A DNA stretch of 64,000 nucleotides from Mesobacillus subterraneus (GTDB lineage: Bacteria > Bacillota > Bacilli > Bacillales > Cytobacillaceae), in contig NZ_JXIQ01000002.1 in the NCBI RefSeq assembly GCF_000934845.1, positions 1-64,000 on the forward strand, written 5' to 3'. Under the pieces are notes generated by a model that worked only from the letters and a program-made list of their open reading frames with translations, ran no database searches and was not told the origin of the DNA. The position numbers were made by a program, and so were the translations under genes. Shown here one piece after another: positions 8,634 to 17,537 of this stretch (positions are counted from its first letter, which is position 1; every line of letters starts with the position of its first letter).

Positions 8634-10040
8634 ATGAAGCAATTTGTCATAAGTATTTTACTAGCTTTTTTGATTCTGCCATTTACAGCGAATAGCTCTG
8701 AAGCGGCTGTAACTTTTTTAGATGTTGATAGTTCGCATCGGTCTTATCAAGAGATCAGTTACCTTGCCGGCGGAAACATAGTCTTTGGAACAGGGGGGTA
8801 TTTTGATCCTAATAGTTCAGTTACCCGTGCTGAAGCAGCTACCATGTTGGGACGGGCCATGAATTTGAATGGCACAAAAAGAGCAACGATGTTTAAAGAC
8901 GTTGATTCAGGAAGTTTTGCTTCAGGTTACATACAGTCGGCGGTTGAAAAAGGTATTATTTCAGGATACTCAGATGGGACCTTCAAACCTGAGCAACCAG
9001 TAAAGCGCGGCGAAATGGCTATCCTCATAAACAGAGCGTTTGGATATGGAGGAACTGAGTCCATTTCAGCCGCAAATGCACTTCTGGAAAAGGGAATTGC
9101 CCAGGGAATTTCAACAGGAGATTTTGGATATTATCTAGAAATAAAAAGAGCGGACTTTTCCGTTTTTTTAGCGAGAGCGATCAATTACAAGTATCGAATC
9201 AATGCTTCAGCTGAGTTTGGTGGAGATCTGCAAATCATGGCGGATTCGCTGAATGTACGTTCAGGCCCATCGACCAAATTTCCTATTGTTCATGAGCTGC
9301 CAATTGCGACAAAGGTAGAAGCCGCGTACAGGGTAGGAGATTGGGTATTTATCCGTTCAGCTGGAGTGGAAGGACTTGTGCATGGTGCTTACCTTACTGG
9401 CACGTACCCTTCCTTCATGAATAAACCATTACCTGCTTCCACCCCATTAAGTGAACAGATGATCATCATTGACCCTGGTCATGGAGGAAAGGATCCTGGA
9501 GCGTCGGGTTATGGAATTCAAGAAAAAGCAGTCGTTCTGGATACAGCACTAAAAGTAAAAGCTCTTTTGGATAAAACTCCTTTTTCCTATAAGTTAACGC
9601 GGGAAGCGGATGTTTACTTATCACTTTCTCAACGCGTCAGCTTGGCGAAGAGTGTCGGTGGTGATACGTTTGTCAGTATTCATGCGAATGCCTTTAATGG
9701 GTCTGCGAACGGAACAGAGGTTTATTACTATGGTACATCCGCAACGAATCCTTACCAATCTGACAGCAAAAAACTGGCAGCAGCCATCCAGAATCGCCTA
9801 TTGGCAGCATGGAAGCTATATGATCGAGGAATTGACCACGGTGATTTTCATGTTCTCCGTGAAAATTCAATGCCAGCAGTCCTAGTAGAATTAGGATTCA
9901 TTGATAATAAGGAAGATAATGAGAAGCTTGCATCAGCTTGGTGGCGTCAGGAAGCAGCCGAAGCTATATATCTCGGTATTCTTGATTATTACAATGAAAA
10001 AGGCTATAACGTATCGTATTTATATAATAATGTAAATTAG
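8634..10040 (+). CDS. SLH-anchored N-acetylmuramoyl-L-alanine amidase
   Basis: A secreted autolysin that cleaves the amide bond between MurNAc and the stem peptide. Order: signal peptide (1-24), three SLH repeats (about 26-195; tetrads TRAE, KRGE, KRAD), a bacterial SH3 domain (about 198-262, LNVRSGPSTKFPIVHELP) and a zinc amidase_3 domain (about 275-455). Visible zinc and catalytic residues are His in DPGHGG, Glu in IQEKAV, His in SIHANA and the late Glu in VELGFIDN, so the enzyme looks intact. The start follows AAAGGAGCAGACGA. It would trim peptidoglycan beneath the S-layer. Confidence 0.93.
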   Translation: MKQFVISILLAFLILPFTANSSEAAVTFLDVDSSHRSYQEISYLAGGNIVFGTGGYFDPNSSVTRAEAATMLGRAMNLNGTKRATMFKDVDSGSFASGYIQSAVEKGIISGYSDGTFKPEQPVKRGEMAILINRAFGYGGTESISAANALLEKGIAQGISTGDFGYYLEIKRADFSVFLARAINYKYRINASAEFGGDLQIMADSLNVRSGPSTKFPIVHELPIATKVEAAYRVGDWVFIRSAGVEGLVHGAYLTGTYPSFMNKPLPASTPLSEQMIIIDPGHGGKDPGASGYGIQEKAVVLDTALKVKALLDKTPFSYKLTREADVYLSLSQRVSLAKSVGGDTFVSIHANAFNGSANGTEVYYYGTSATNPYQSDSKKLAAAIQNRLLAAWKLYDRGIDHGDFHVLRENSMPAVLVELGFIDNKEDNEKLASAWWRQEAAEAIYLGILDYYNEKGYNVSYLYNNVN

Positions 10041-10051
10041 TTTTTAATAAT

Positions 10052-10083
10052 AGAAAAGGAGTCTTTTAATAGGCTCCTTTTCT
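10052..10083 (+). terminator. intrinsic terminator after the amidase gene
   Basis: AGAAAAGGAG (10052-10061) pairs with CTCCTTTTCT (10074-10083). Confidence 0.8.
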
Positions 10084-10195
10084 AGTATAATCATAGTATA
10101 CTTCGATTAGTGTCTAACTCAAACGCTTGCCATGGCTGGACACGGTGCTTGTGTTTTTCAAGTGAAAGGACTTTTTTGAGAAACGAGGAAATAGC

Positions 10196-12130
10196 ATGAA
10201 AAACTGGATTGCATCACTGATGATTTTCATATTAATCGCTTCGGCGGCTGTCCCATCCTCTGCATCTAACGTGGATCCAATAGCAGAGCCGGAACGCTTT
10301 ATCGTATTTTACGAGGAGAATTCCGCACTTAAGGCAATTGAGGAAAATGGCGGGGAAATTATCCAGTCATATGCTTCTATAAAAGCTGCTACGGTAGTAA
10401 CGGAACAAGAAACGCTCGAGGGGCTGGTTTCTCTTGGAAAAATCTCCGGCTTCCAAAAAGAGAAAAAGTATGAAGCAAAAGCGCAAATTACCCCTTGGGC
10501 GCACGTGAATATTAATATTCCGGCAAAAGTACCTACTACTTTAACTGGGGCGGGGGTAAAAGTGGCGATTATCGATACTGGCATTGACCCTAACCATCCG
10601 GATCTGACTGTTAAAGATGGAACCTGTACACTGGATGACTCAGTTAGTCCAAATGCTTGCAGTAAATCCTACCTAGATGAAAATGGTCATGGAACGCATG
10701 TAGCGGGAATCATTGCCGCAAAAAATAATGAGATCGGCATAGTCGGTGTCGCTCCCAATGCAGAGCTTTTTGCAGTAAAAGCACTTGATGGCAACGGAGA
10801 AGGAACAACGTCAACGATTATGGCCGGCGTTGACTGGGCCATTCGGAAGGGTGTGGATATTATCAATATGAGTTTAACCACGCCATATCCTGACACGGGA
10901 ATCAAGGCGATGGTTGATGAGGCCAATGCAAATGGAATCATGGTCATCGCTGCAGCGGGCAATGAGGGGAGTTTTTCAGGAAGTGGAGATAGTGTAGAAT
11001 ATCCTGCGAAATTCCCAAGTGTTATCGCAGTTGCATCTACCAATTCAGATAATCGCAGAGCATTAACATCTGCAACGGGACAGGAAATCGAGCTTGCGGC
11101 TCCAGGAGAGGGGATATACTCTACTTTCCCAACTAGTCTGGTGAGTTCAGGTTACGCAACTAGGAGCGGCACGTCGATGGCAACTCCGTTCGTTGCCGGC
11201 ATGGCAGCACTCTATAAAGAAAAGTACCCAAGCTATACAAATGATCAAATTCGCTCGCTGCTGCAAAAAAACGCTAAGGATTTAGGATTGGCTGGAAGAG
11301 ACCCTTTATATGGATTCGGACTTGTCCAGACTGACATGGCTCCTATAAACGAAACGCAGGAACCCCTCACTTTTGCCACTGGTGTAAAAGGATCCCTTAA
11401 GCTTAATATGCAGACTTTATTGGAGAAGTATCAAGCCTATTCCATCTATAGAGATGGGAGGTTAATTGCCGATAAAGCAAACTTGCCTTCGTTTGAGGAT
11501 TATGGAAAAAGTGGTTCCATTAAATATACAATTTATCCTTGGCTCAATGGAAGCATGCTCAAGGATCAAGCGAATGAAACAATTGTATCGCTTGCCAGTC
11601 CGGTAATTCCGGACCTTGATAATTCAGTATGGTACAGCCGGAACATCATGTACTTATATTCTAAGAATATAGTCAAGGGGGACGCCTTTGACCAGGTGCA
11701 CCCCGCTATTAATGTCACCCGGGCTGAAGCGATTGCCATGCTTGGCAGGGCAATCGGGCTGAATGGCACACAAAGAACGACAAGGTTCACCGATGTACCG
11801 AGCAGTAGTTTCGCATCCGGATATGTACAATCAGCTTACGAACAAGGCATTATCAGCGGCCGGGCAAATAAAACCTTCCTACCTAATGAATATGTAACAC
11901 GAGCCGAAATGGCAATCATGCTGTCAAAAGCATACAAACTGCCTAACGCACCAACAGGCAGTTTCAGCGACGTAACAGCAGAAATAGCAGGGTACCAGCA
12001 AATCTACAACCTAGAAGCAGCCAAAATCGCATCAGGATACACAGACGGAACCTTCAAACCAAACGCAAAAATGCAAAGATCCACCTACTCCGTCTTCCTA
12101 TCCAAAGCCAACAATGCTGCACTAAAGTAA
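10196..12130 (+). CDS. SLH-anchored subtilisin-like serine protease (S8)
   Basis: A secreted 644-residue protease. Signal peptide (1-24); propeptide-like region (about 30-98, FIVFYEENSALKAIEENGG); S8 domain (about 105-400) with catalytic Asp in AIIDTGIDPNH (~126), His in NGHGTHVAG (~165), oxyanion Asn in AAAGNEG and Ser in SGTSMATPFVAG (~325); a linker domain; and three C-terminal SLH repeats (about 475-640; TRAE, TRAE, QRST). All catalytic residues are present. It may process neighbouring surface proteins or digest external protein. The start follows GAGGAAATAGC. Confidence 0.95.
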   Translation: MKNWIASLMIFILIASAAVPSSASNVDPIAEPERFIVFYEENSALKAIEENGGEIIQSYASIKAATVVTEQETLEGLVSLGKISGFQKEKKYEAKAQITPWAHVNINIPAKVPTTLTGAGVKVAIIDTGIDPNHPDLTVKDGTCTLDDSVSPNACSKSYLDENGHGTHVAGIIAAKNNEIGIVGVAPNAELFAVKALDGNGEGTTSTIMAGVDWAIRKGVDIINMSLTTPYPDTGIKAMVDEANANGIMVIAAAGNEGSFSGSGDSVEYPAKFPSVIAVASTNSDNRRALTSATGQEIELAAPGEGIYSTFPTSLVSSGYATRSGTSMATPFVAGMAALYKEKYPSYTNDQIRSLLQKNAKDLGLAGRDPLYGFGLVQTDMAPINETQEPLTFATGVKGSLKLNMQTLLEKYQAYSIYRDGRLIADKANLPSFEDYGKSGSIKYTIYPWLNGSMLKDQANETIVSLASPVIPDLDNSVWYSRNIMYLYSKNIVKGDAFDQVHPAINVTRAEAIAMLGRAIGLNGTQRTTRFTDVPSSSFASGYVQSAYEQGIISGRANKTFLPNEYVTRAEMAIMLSKAYKLPNAPTGSFSDVTAEIAGYQQIYNLEAAKIASGYTDGTFKPNAKMQRSTYSVFLSKANNAALK

Positions 12131-12131
12131 A

Positions 12132-12156
12132 GCACTGGGGGTCTGACCCCCAGTGC
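12132..12156. repeat. REP family A palindrome
   Basis: Arms GCACTGGGGGTC and GACCCCCAGTGC are perfect complements around one T, directly after the protease stop codon. It is followed by the recurrent GTTAACGTGATAAAG. Confidence 0.9.
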
Positions 12157-12180
12157 GTTAACGTGATAAAGTCTACCTAA

Positions 12181-12219
12181 ACAAACAAAGGCGCTCAACT
12201 TATGGGCGCCTTTGTTTGT
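12181..12219 (+). terminator. intrinsic terminator after the protease gene
   Basis: ACAAACAAAGGCGC pairs with GCGCCTTTGTTTGT over a 10-11 base loop. Confidence 0.85.
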
Positions 12220-12350
12220 CTTTCAGGAATGTAAGATTCGCGTTCGAAAAAAAACACCGATTTACCAGATCGGTGTCAACAAAAATGGCTGATTGGCAGC
12301 CTAAGATAGAGCACCAACCAAAATCTTAACGTACATTAGTTATAGCAAAA

Positions 12351-12537
12351 AATGTCGAACTTTGTCGAGGGGTAAAAGTTGGTAACACCCAATTGCCGAC
12401 TAAATCTATCTCAAAGTTCTTGAATTTTTTACTATCAGACCGTAGTATTCTTACCCTTTCTACAAAACGATAAATCGATTTTGCGAAAATTGTAATATAA
12501 ACGTAAAATTTCTAACCTGGGAATTCTGGTAAAATAA
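12351..12537 (+). promoter_or_regulatory. upstream region of the NlpC/P60-SLH gene: possible Spo0A boxes and extended -10
   Basis: Two adjacent Spo0A-box-like words occur at 12353-12359 (TGTCGAA) and 12361-12369 (TTTGTCGAG). TGGTAAAATAA at 12527-12537 resembles an extended -10 element about 60 bp before the ATG. The rest of the 380-bp gap shows no ORF. Confidence 0.35.
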
Positions 12538-12598
12538 CCTCAATGAGGCAAAAACCGATCTTATTTTCCAAAAAAATCAACCAGGCAGAGGTGTAAGG

Positions 12599-13603
12599 AT
12601 GAAGAAACTCGTAACCAAGCTAATTTTGGCAGCGCTCATACTATCGATAATCCCATTCCAAACAGCCAAGGCAGCAACAACACAGATAGACAAAGTGGTA
12701 GATATCGCACACCAATACTTAGGAGTTCCTTATCGTTACGGTGGAACAACGCCAAACGGCTTCGATTGTTCCGGATACATAGGATATGTTTACGACCAAA
12801 TCGGCGTTGATATGCCAAGGGTTTCAGCTGATCAATATAACGTCGGGAAAGCAGTATCCAAATCAAACCTCCAGCCAGGCGATCTAGTATTCTTTGAAAA
12901 AACATATGATAAAGCGGGTATTACCCATTCCGGAATCTACATAGGCGACAATAAGTTCTTAAGTGCCACGACAAGCAAGGGAATAAAAATTGACTCACTA
13001 AACAGCTCTTATTGGGGACCGAAATTTTATGGCGCAAAAAGGGTTTTGCAAGAAGTAAACCTTCAGCCAGGCGAGTACCAGGATGTACCGCAGGATCATC
13101 TTGCATATGAAGCCGTACGTACATTAAGCAATCAAAACGTCATTAAAGGTATAAATAATACGACATTCGCACCTGAACAGCCGGTTACAAGAGGACAAGC
13201 AGCAGCAATTATCAATCGTGTGCTAAAACTGAAGCCTGCATCCCTTAACGGATTTAAGGATGTATCAGCTAACTATCAATTTGCAGCTGATATTGCTGCA
13301 ATCAAGGAAGCTGGAGTCATTAGCGGGTTTTCAGATGGAACTTTCCGTCCGAACAATAATTTGACAAAGGCAGAGATGGCAAAAATCGTTCAAAAAGCAT
13401 TTAAGCTAACGGACCATGGAATCCAAGCAGCAAGCGCTCCCTATTCGGATGTTGCGCCTGGCTATTGGGCATATGATGCAATTTTAACAATGCACAAAAT
13501 TGATACAACGAAAATTTTTAGCGGCAGTGCGTACGGCTCGTCACTGAAAGCAACTCGTGCAACATTCGCAGCATCTATCTATAATTCTATCAATGCAAGA
13601 TAG
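12599..13603 (+). CDS. NlpC/P60 peptidoglycan hydrolase with C-terminal SLH domains
   Basis: A secreted 334-residue protein with a signal peptide (1-25), an NlpC/P60 cysteine peptidase domain (about 30-145) and three SLH repeats (about 155-334; tetrads TRGQ, TKAE, TRAT). The catalytic Cys lies in GFDCSGYIGYVYD (~56) and the His in THSGIYIGD (~109). The family cuts D-Glu-diaminopimelate bonds in stem peptides. The catalytic domain resembles that of the gene at 51438-52109, which has no SLH anchor, so the two may be paralogues with different localisation. Ribosome site GAGGTG, then ATG. Confidence 0.92.
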   Translation: MKKLVTKLILAALILSIIPFQTAKAATTQIDKVVDIAHQYLGVPYRYGGTTPNGFDCSGYIGYVYDQIGVDMPRVSADQYNVGKAVSKSNLQPGDLVFFEKTYDKAGITHSGIYIGDNKFLSATTSKGIKIDSLNSSYWGPKFYGAKRVLQEVNLQPGEYQDVPQDHLAYEAVRTLSNQNVIKGINNTTFAPEQPVTRGQAAAIINRVLKLKPASLNGFKDVSANYQFAADIAAIKEAGVISGFSDGTFRPNNNLTKAEMAKIVQKAFKLTDHGIQAASAPYSDVAPGYWAYDAILTMHKIDTTKIFSGSAYGSSLKATRATFAASIYNSINAR

Positions 13604-13628
13604 CCGGGAATATTTTCCTGGCTTTTTC
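13602..13628 (+). terminator. intrinsic terminator
   Basis: AGCCGGGAA pairs with TTCCTGGCT (one G-T pair) and is followed by TTTTT. It overlaps the stop codon of the preceding gene. Confidence 0.8.
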
Positions 13629-13802
13629 TATTAAAATAAATAAGCAATAGGACCGATATATAAATAGAGGAACTTAAATAAACAGTAGTTTCTGATCATT
13701 TTTTTCATTCTTTAAAAATAGTCTATCTTAATTGTAAAAAAATTGGTAGAATAAGAGAGAAATTTGTCAGTAAAAAGAGAAACTACATCTGGGGGTAGAA
13801 GA

Positions 13803-15794
13803 ATGAGGAAGAAATTTGGCATACTTGCCTTGACTTTCGGGTTGTCAGTAAGCAGTTTATTGTCGTTTCAGCAGCCAAAGGCATATGCGCAGGATGATCT
13901 TACTGGCAGTACCTTAGAGACAGAGATGCGTGCAATGATTGCTAAAAAAGTGATCTATGGATATGGAGAAGGTGTCTATAAACCAAATCTTCATGTCAGC
14001 CGCGGACAGTTTGCGACATTTATTGCAAGGGCACTTAAATTACCTGAAAGTTCACCTGTGTTTTCTGATGTTCCATTATCATCTGGCCTTGCCTATGGGA
14101 TTAACAGTGCGGCAGCTGCAGGAATCATCACGGGATTTACACCAACAATCTTTAAACCAAATGACCAGATTTCAAGGGAACAGGCAGCAGCAATGATTGA
14201 CCGTGCCTTCAACTACATGCAAATTCCTCGTGAAGAAGCTGTGTTAAACTTTTCCGACGCATCTGAAATCAATAGCAAATTCAAAATGGCTGTCGCAAAA
14301 AACTCCAGGGACGGTTTGATCAAGGGTCTTTCCAATGAGGATGGTACATACAAATTCGTACCCAAAAAAACAGCAACTCGGCAGGAAGCAGCTGCATTCA
14401 TCTATCGTATGCTCAACAAAATCGAAGAAACGCAAATTCCTGAAGAACCAGGTGATGCAGGAGCGGCTGGTTACAAAGTTGCTACCATCCAGTCTAATGG
14501 TGATCTAGTTTACAGCTCGAAAAATTATTCAAATTTTGCTGCAGCAAAAACCGAAGCGACTGGAAATAATCAGGTAGTAACAGTAAACGAACAAATCGTA
14601 GAAATGAATGCAGGACTGGTTTGGTCCAGGCCTCCTCTCGGCCAATCATTGACATATATATACAAAGATGCTACTTTATCTTCATCAGTTACTTACCTGC
14701 CTGCAGGTCAGGAAATGAAGTATATAGATGCAACAGAAGACTATGTGAAAGTAATTCTTGCGGGAAGAACAGTTTATGTCAAGCATGAAGAAGTGTCCAT
14801 GGTACCACTTCAATTGATCGAAGGAAGAAACTATTATTCTGCTAATGCGAAAGGTGAATTGGTCCATACAATCTTTGATCCTATAAAAAAATCCTATGTG
14901 TCTTATACTATGGGACTTGCACCAAGTTTCATCGTTCAAGGTCAAAATTATTACAGCTGGGACGGTGGCCAGTTCATGAATACGACCGGAAACGTCGTGG
15001 GAACTGCCTATCAGTACTTTAATTATTTGCCAGCACGTACTGAGACTGCCTACACTGCAGATGAGTTAAATCGGTATATTGATTTTGTCCTTGCTGAAAA
15101 AGAAGCATTATTCACATCAAACCCGACAGCTTTTGCAAGATATAAGAATGCAACAACAGTGAGCAAGATCAAAGGTCTCGGAACCTATCTAAAAGAAGCA
15201 GAAGAGAAACACAATATCAACGCTTTACTCATCCTTGGAATGGCGATGCATGAAAGTGACTTTGGCATGAGCAAATATGCACAGGAGCGTAACAATCTGT
15301 TTGGCATCAAAGCATATGACAGTAACACAAATGCTGCAGAAACATTTGCTACGCCAAATGAAGCTATTGATGCATTAGCAGACCGGTACTTGAACAAGAA
15401 CTATATCAATCCTCTCGGTGCGCATGCAAATGGAGCCGCAATCGGAAACAAGGCTCGAGGTTTCAATGTTAAATACGCATCAGATCCTTTCTGGGGACAA
15501 AAAATTGCTGGCCATATGCACAGAGTCGACATGTTCCTAGGAATGAAAGACCGTGGCACTCATGCTTATCAACTCGGACAAACAACAGGCGAAGGAGTGA
15601 ATGCAAGAATCAATCCTGGAACGGAATCAGCAATCGTTTATTCGAATAAAAACATAGGATCACCAGTAGCAATCCTAGGATCCGTCAAGCACACAGACAA
15701 CTATGAATGGCTGAAAATCCTTTCAGACGCAGAAACGCAAGAAGAAGTCTACATCCGCTCCGACCTGATCAAAAACCTACCAATCGTAAAATAA
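13803..15794 (+). CDS. SLH-anchored endo-beta-N-acetylglucosaminidase
   Basis: A secreted autolysin that cuts the glycan backbone of peptidoglycan. Signal peptide (1-30, ending PKAYAQ); three SLH repeats (about 30-205; SRGQ, SREQ, TRQE); a ~230-residue linker with two SH3-like stretches; a glucosaminidase domain (about 440-580) with the putative catalytic Glu in AMHESDFG (~483) and the family motif NNLFGIKAYD; then a C-terminal SH3-like tail. I chose ATG at 13803, preceded by GGGGGT, over a TTG 13 codons upstream that has a poor ribosome site. It closes the five-gene SLH run and is convergent with murJ across a REP palindrome. Confidence 0.92.
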   Translation: MRKKFGILALTFGLSVSSLLSFQQPKAYAQDDLTGSTLETEMRAMIAKKVIYGYGEGVYKPNLHVSRGQFATFIARALKLPESSPVFSDVPLSSGLAYGINSAAAAGIITGFTPTIFKPNDQISREQAAAMIDRAFNYMQIPREEAVLNFSDASEINSKFKMAVAKNSRDGLIKGLSNEDGTYKFVPKKTATRQEAAAFIYRMLNKIEETQIPEEPGDAGAAGYKVATIQSNGDLVYSSKNYSNFAAAKTEATGNNQVVTVNEQIVEMNAGLVWSRPPLGQSLTYIYKDATLSSSVTYLPAGQEMKYIDATEDYVKVILAGRTVYVKHEEVSMVPLQLIEGRNYYSANAKGELVHTIFDPIKKSYVSYTMGLAPSFIVQGQNYYSWDGGQFMNTTGNVVGTAYQYFNYLPARTETAYTADELNRYIDFVLAEKEALFTSNPTAFARYKNATTVSKIKGLGTYLKEAEEKHNINALLILGMAMHESDFGMSKYAQERNNLFGIKAYDSNTNAAETFATPNEAIDALADRYLNKNYINPLGAHANGAAIGNKARGFNVKYASDPFWGQKIAGHMHRVDMFLGMKDRGTHAYQLGQTTGEGVNARINPGTESAIVYSNKNIGSPVAILGSVKHTDNYEWLKILSDAETQEEVYIRSDLIKNLPIVK

Positions 15795-15800
15795 AATAAT

Positions 15801-15851
15801 TTAACACAGTAAAGCGGTGGGGGCCTGGCCCCCACCGCTTTACTGTGTTAA
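15801..15851. repeat. REP family A palindrome, 25-bp perfect arms
   Basis: The arms 15801-15825 and 15827-15851 are perfectly complementary around a single T, with core GGGGGCCTGGCCCCC. It lies between convergent genes and probably also acts as a bidirectional terminator. Confidence 0.95.
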
Positions 15852-15872
15852 ATCGAATAGATATGATCGATA

Positions 15873-17393
15873 TTATGCTGGGTTTTTCTTTCTTAGTATT
15901 CCGAGCAGTTGTCTGAAGCCTTCTCGGTAGAAGAAGTAGATTCCTGCTGTATATAGCACTGCTCCTAGCGGCACTAAAATGGCTAACTGAATGAGCGAGT
16001 ACAATTCGGAAATGGTTGTGAACTGTTTGATCAAATAAATGGGGACCGCCATAATCACAGTCGGCAGAATGACCCTTGCGAACAGCTTGGCTAGCTTTAG
16101 TCGCTCCTCCTGGTCAAAATCTTTATAAACGACGAACGTCGATACGCCCAGATAATAAACGGAAACGAGTGAGCTGGTTAGCGCGAGACCAGGGTATCCA
16201 AATGGTCCAACGAAAATCCAGTTAAAGACAAGATTCAAAACAATCGTCGTAATACTGATCCTCAGCACAATCGCCGTCTTGCCGCGGGCGTACATCGATT
16301 TGGATACAATGTACTGCAAGCCCTGAGTTACAATCAAAGGGATATAATAAACAAGGGCAATATACGTATTATTTGTATCCTCTGCGGTAAAGCGCCCACG
16401 CTCGAAAACAAACGAAATCGCTTCCTTGCCAACGAGCAGCAGCCCAACCGCAATAGGCAGCAGCGTAACTAATGTAATTTGCATCCCCATAAACACCGTA
16501 CGCTGGAACTTCTTATGGTTATCCACCTGTTCAGACAATAAGGTAAAAATGATCGCGGCAACGGTTGTCGCGTAAATCGCCTGCGGTATGCTCACCAGCA
16601 GGGAAGCATTGTTCAGATAGGTAACGGCAGCGCTCTCGGTACCTGAAGCAAACGACTTGTTCACAAACATATTAATCTGCCCGACAACCGAATTCAGCAA
16701 TGCCGGTGCGAGCAGAACAAGGAAAGCCGAGCCAAACGCTTTTCCTACTTTAACATTTGGCTGCCACTTATACCCATTCTTAAAAAGAAAAAAGAACTGA
16801 ATGAGCGTTCCGAGGAAGGTACCGAAAATAAAACCATATGCCAAGCTATAAATTCCCCACTGCTCAGAAAACAACAGGGCAAAAACCGCACCCATTAAGG
16901 TTGCCAGCAATTTAGAAACCTGCGTCGGGACAAATACCCGCCGTCCTTGCAAATAAGACTCAAGAATCCCATTTACTGCAATTAAGCTCATGAATAGGAA
17001 GAAAAATTGAGTAATATCAACCGCGACTTCTTCTGTTGTTTCCGTCATATTACCATAAATCAGCGGAACAATAGAAGGAACGAGGAAATAGCCAGCAAGG
17101 GTCACCCCGATGAATACGAGAAAAGTGCCATTCAAAATGCCGTTCGCATTCCGCTCTGTCTCATCCGGACTTTCCTTGCGCTTTTGCAAATACATAGGGA
17201 GGAAGACATTATTGAACCCGCCGGAGATCATCGCTACTACGAGCGTAATGAAAGAAAAAGCGAGCAAATAACCATCCGTGTACTCGCTTGCTCCGAACTC
17301 TCTGGCGATGATGCTTTCCCGCAAAAAACCTGATAGCTTAAGGACCAGGGCCAGGAGGGTGATCCAAATGGCCGTTTTTTTCATTCCTGACAT
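15873..17393 (-). CDS. MurJ/MviN-family lipid-linked oligosaccharide flippase
   Basis: A 506-residue integral membrane protein with about 14 hydrophobic segments, of MurJ/MviN length. The start KLSGFLRESIIAREFGAS is the typical signature of the family, which flips lipid-linked cell-wall precursors across the membrane. Its position downstream of csaB and a glycosyltransferase on the same strand suggests it exports the SCWP repeat unit rather than lipid II, but both are possible. Start ATG at 17393 or the in-frame ATG three codons later. A hairpin at 17466-17493 separates it from the upstream glycosyltransferase. Confidence 0.85.
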   Translation of the reverse strand: MSGMKKTAIWITLLALVLKLSGFLRESIIAREFGASEYTDGYLLAFSFITLVVAMISGGFNNVFLPMYLQKRKESPDETERNANGILNGTFLVFIGVTLAGYFLVPSIVPLIYGNMTETTEEVAVDITQFFFLFMSLIAVNGILESYLQGRRVFVPTQVSKLLATLMGAVFALLFSEQWGIYSLAYGFIFGTFLGTLIQFFFLFKNGYKWQPNVKVGKAFGSAFLVLLAPALLNSVVGQINMFVNKSFASGTESAAVTYLNNASLLVSIPQAIYATTVAAIIFTLLSEQVDNHKKFQRTVFMGMQITLVTLLPIAVGLLLVGKEAISFVFERGRFTAEDTNNTYIALVYYIPLIVTQGLQYIVSKSMYARGKTAIVLRISITTIVLNLVFNWIFVGPFGYPGLALTSSLVSVYYLGVSTFVVYKDFDQEERLKLAKLFARVILPTVIMAVPIYLIKQFTTISELYSLIQLAILVPLGAVLYTAGIYFFYREGFRQLLGILRKKNPA

Positions 17394-17465
17394 ATCGTTT
17401 CAGTCACTTTCTATAAAAAAATTTTCAACAAAAGCCAAATCGATTTTAAAAAACGCCTAAATAAA

Positions 17466-17493
17466 AGTAAGGCGAAACAATGCCCGCCTTACT
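17466..17493 (-). terminator. hairpin between glycosyltransferase and murJ-like gene
   Basis: AGTAAGGCG and CGCCTTACT are perfect arms. On the minus strand they are followed by TTTTATTTA, so it may terminate or attenuate transcription into murJ. Confidence 0.6.
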
Positions 17494-17537
17494 AGTGTAT
17501 CAAACTACATCATATCAGTTATCATGATCACAAAAAA

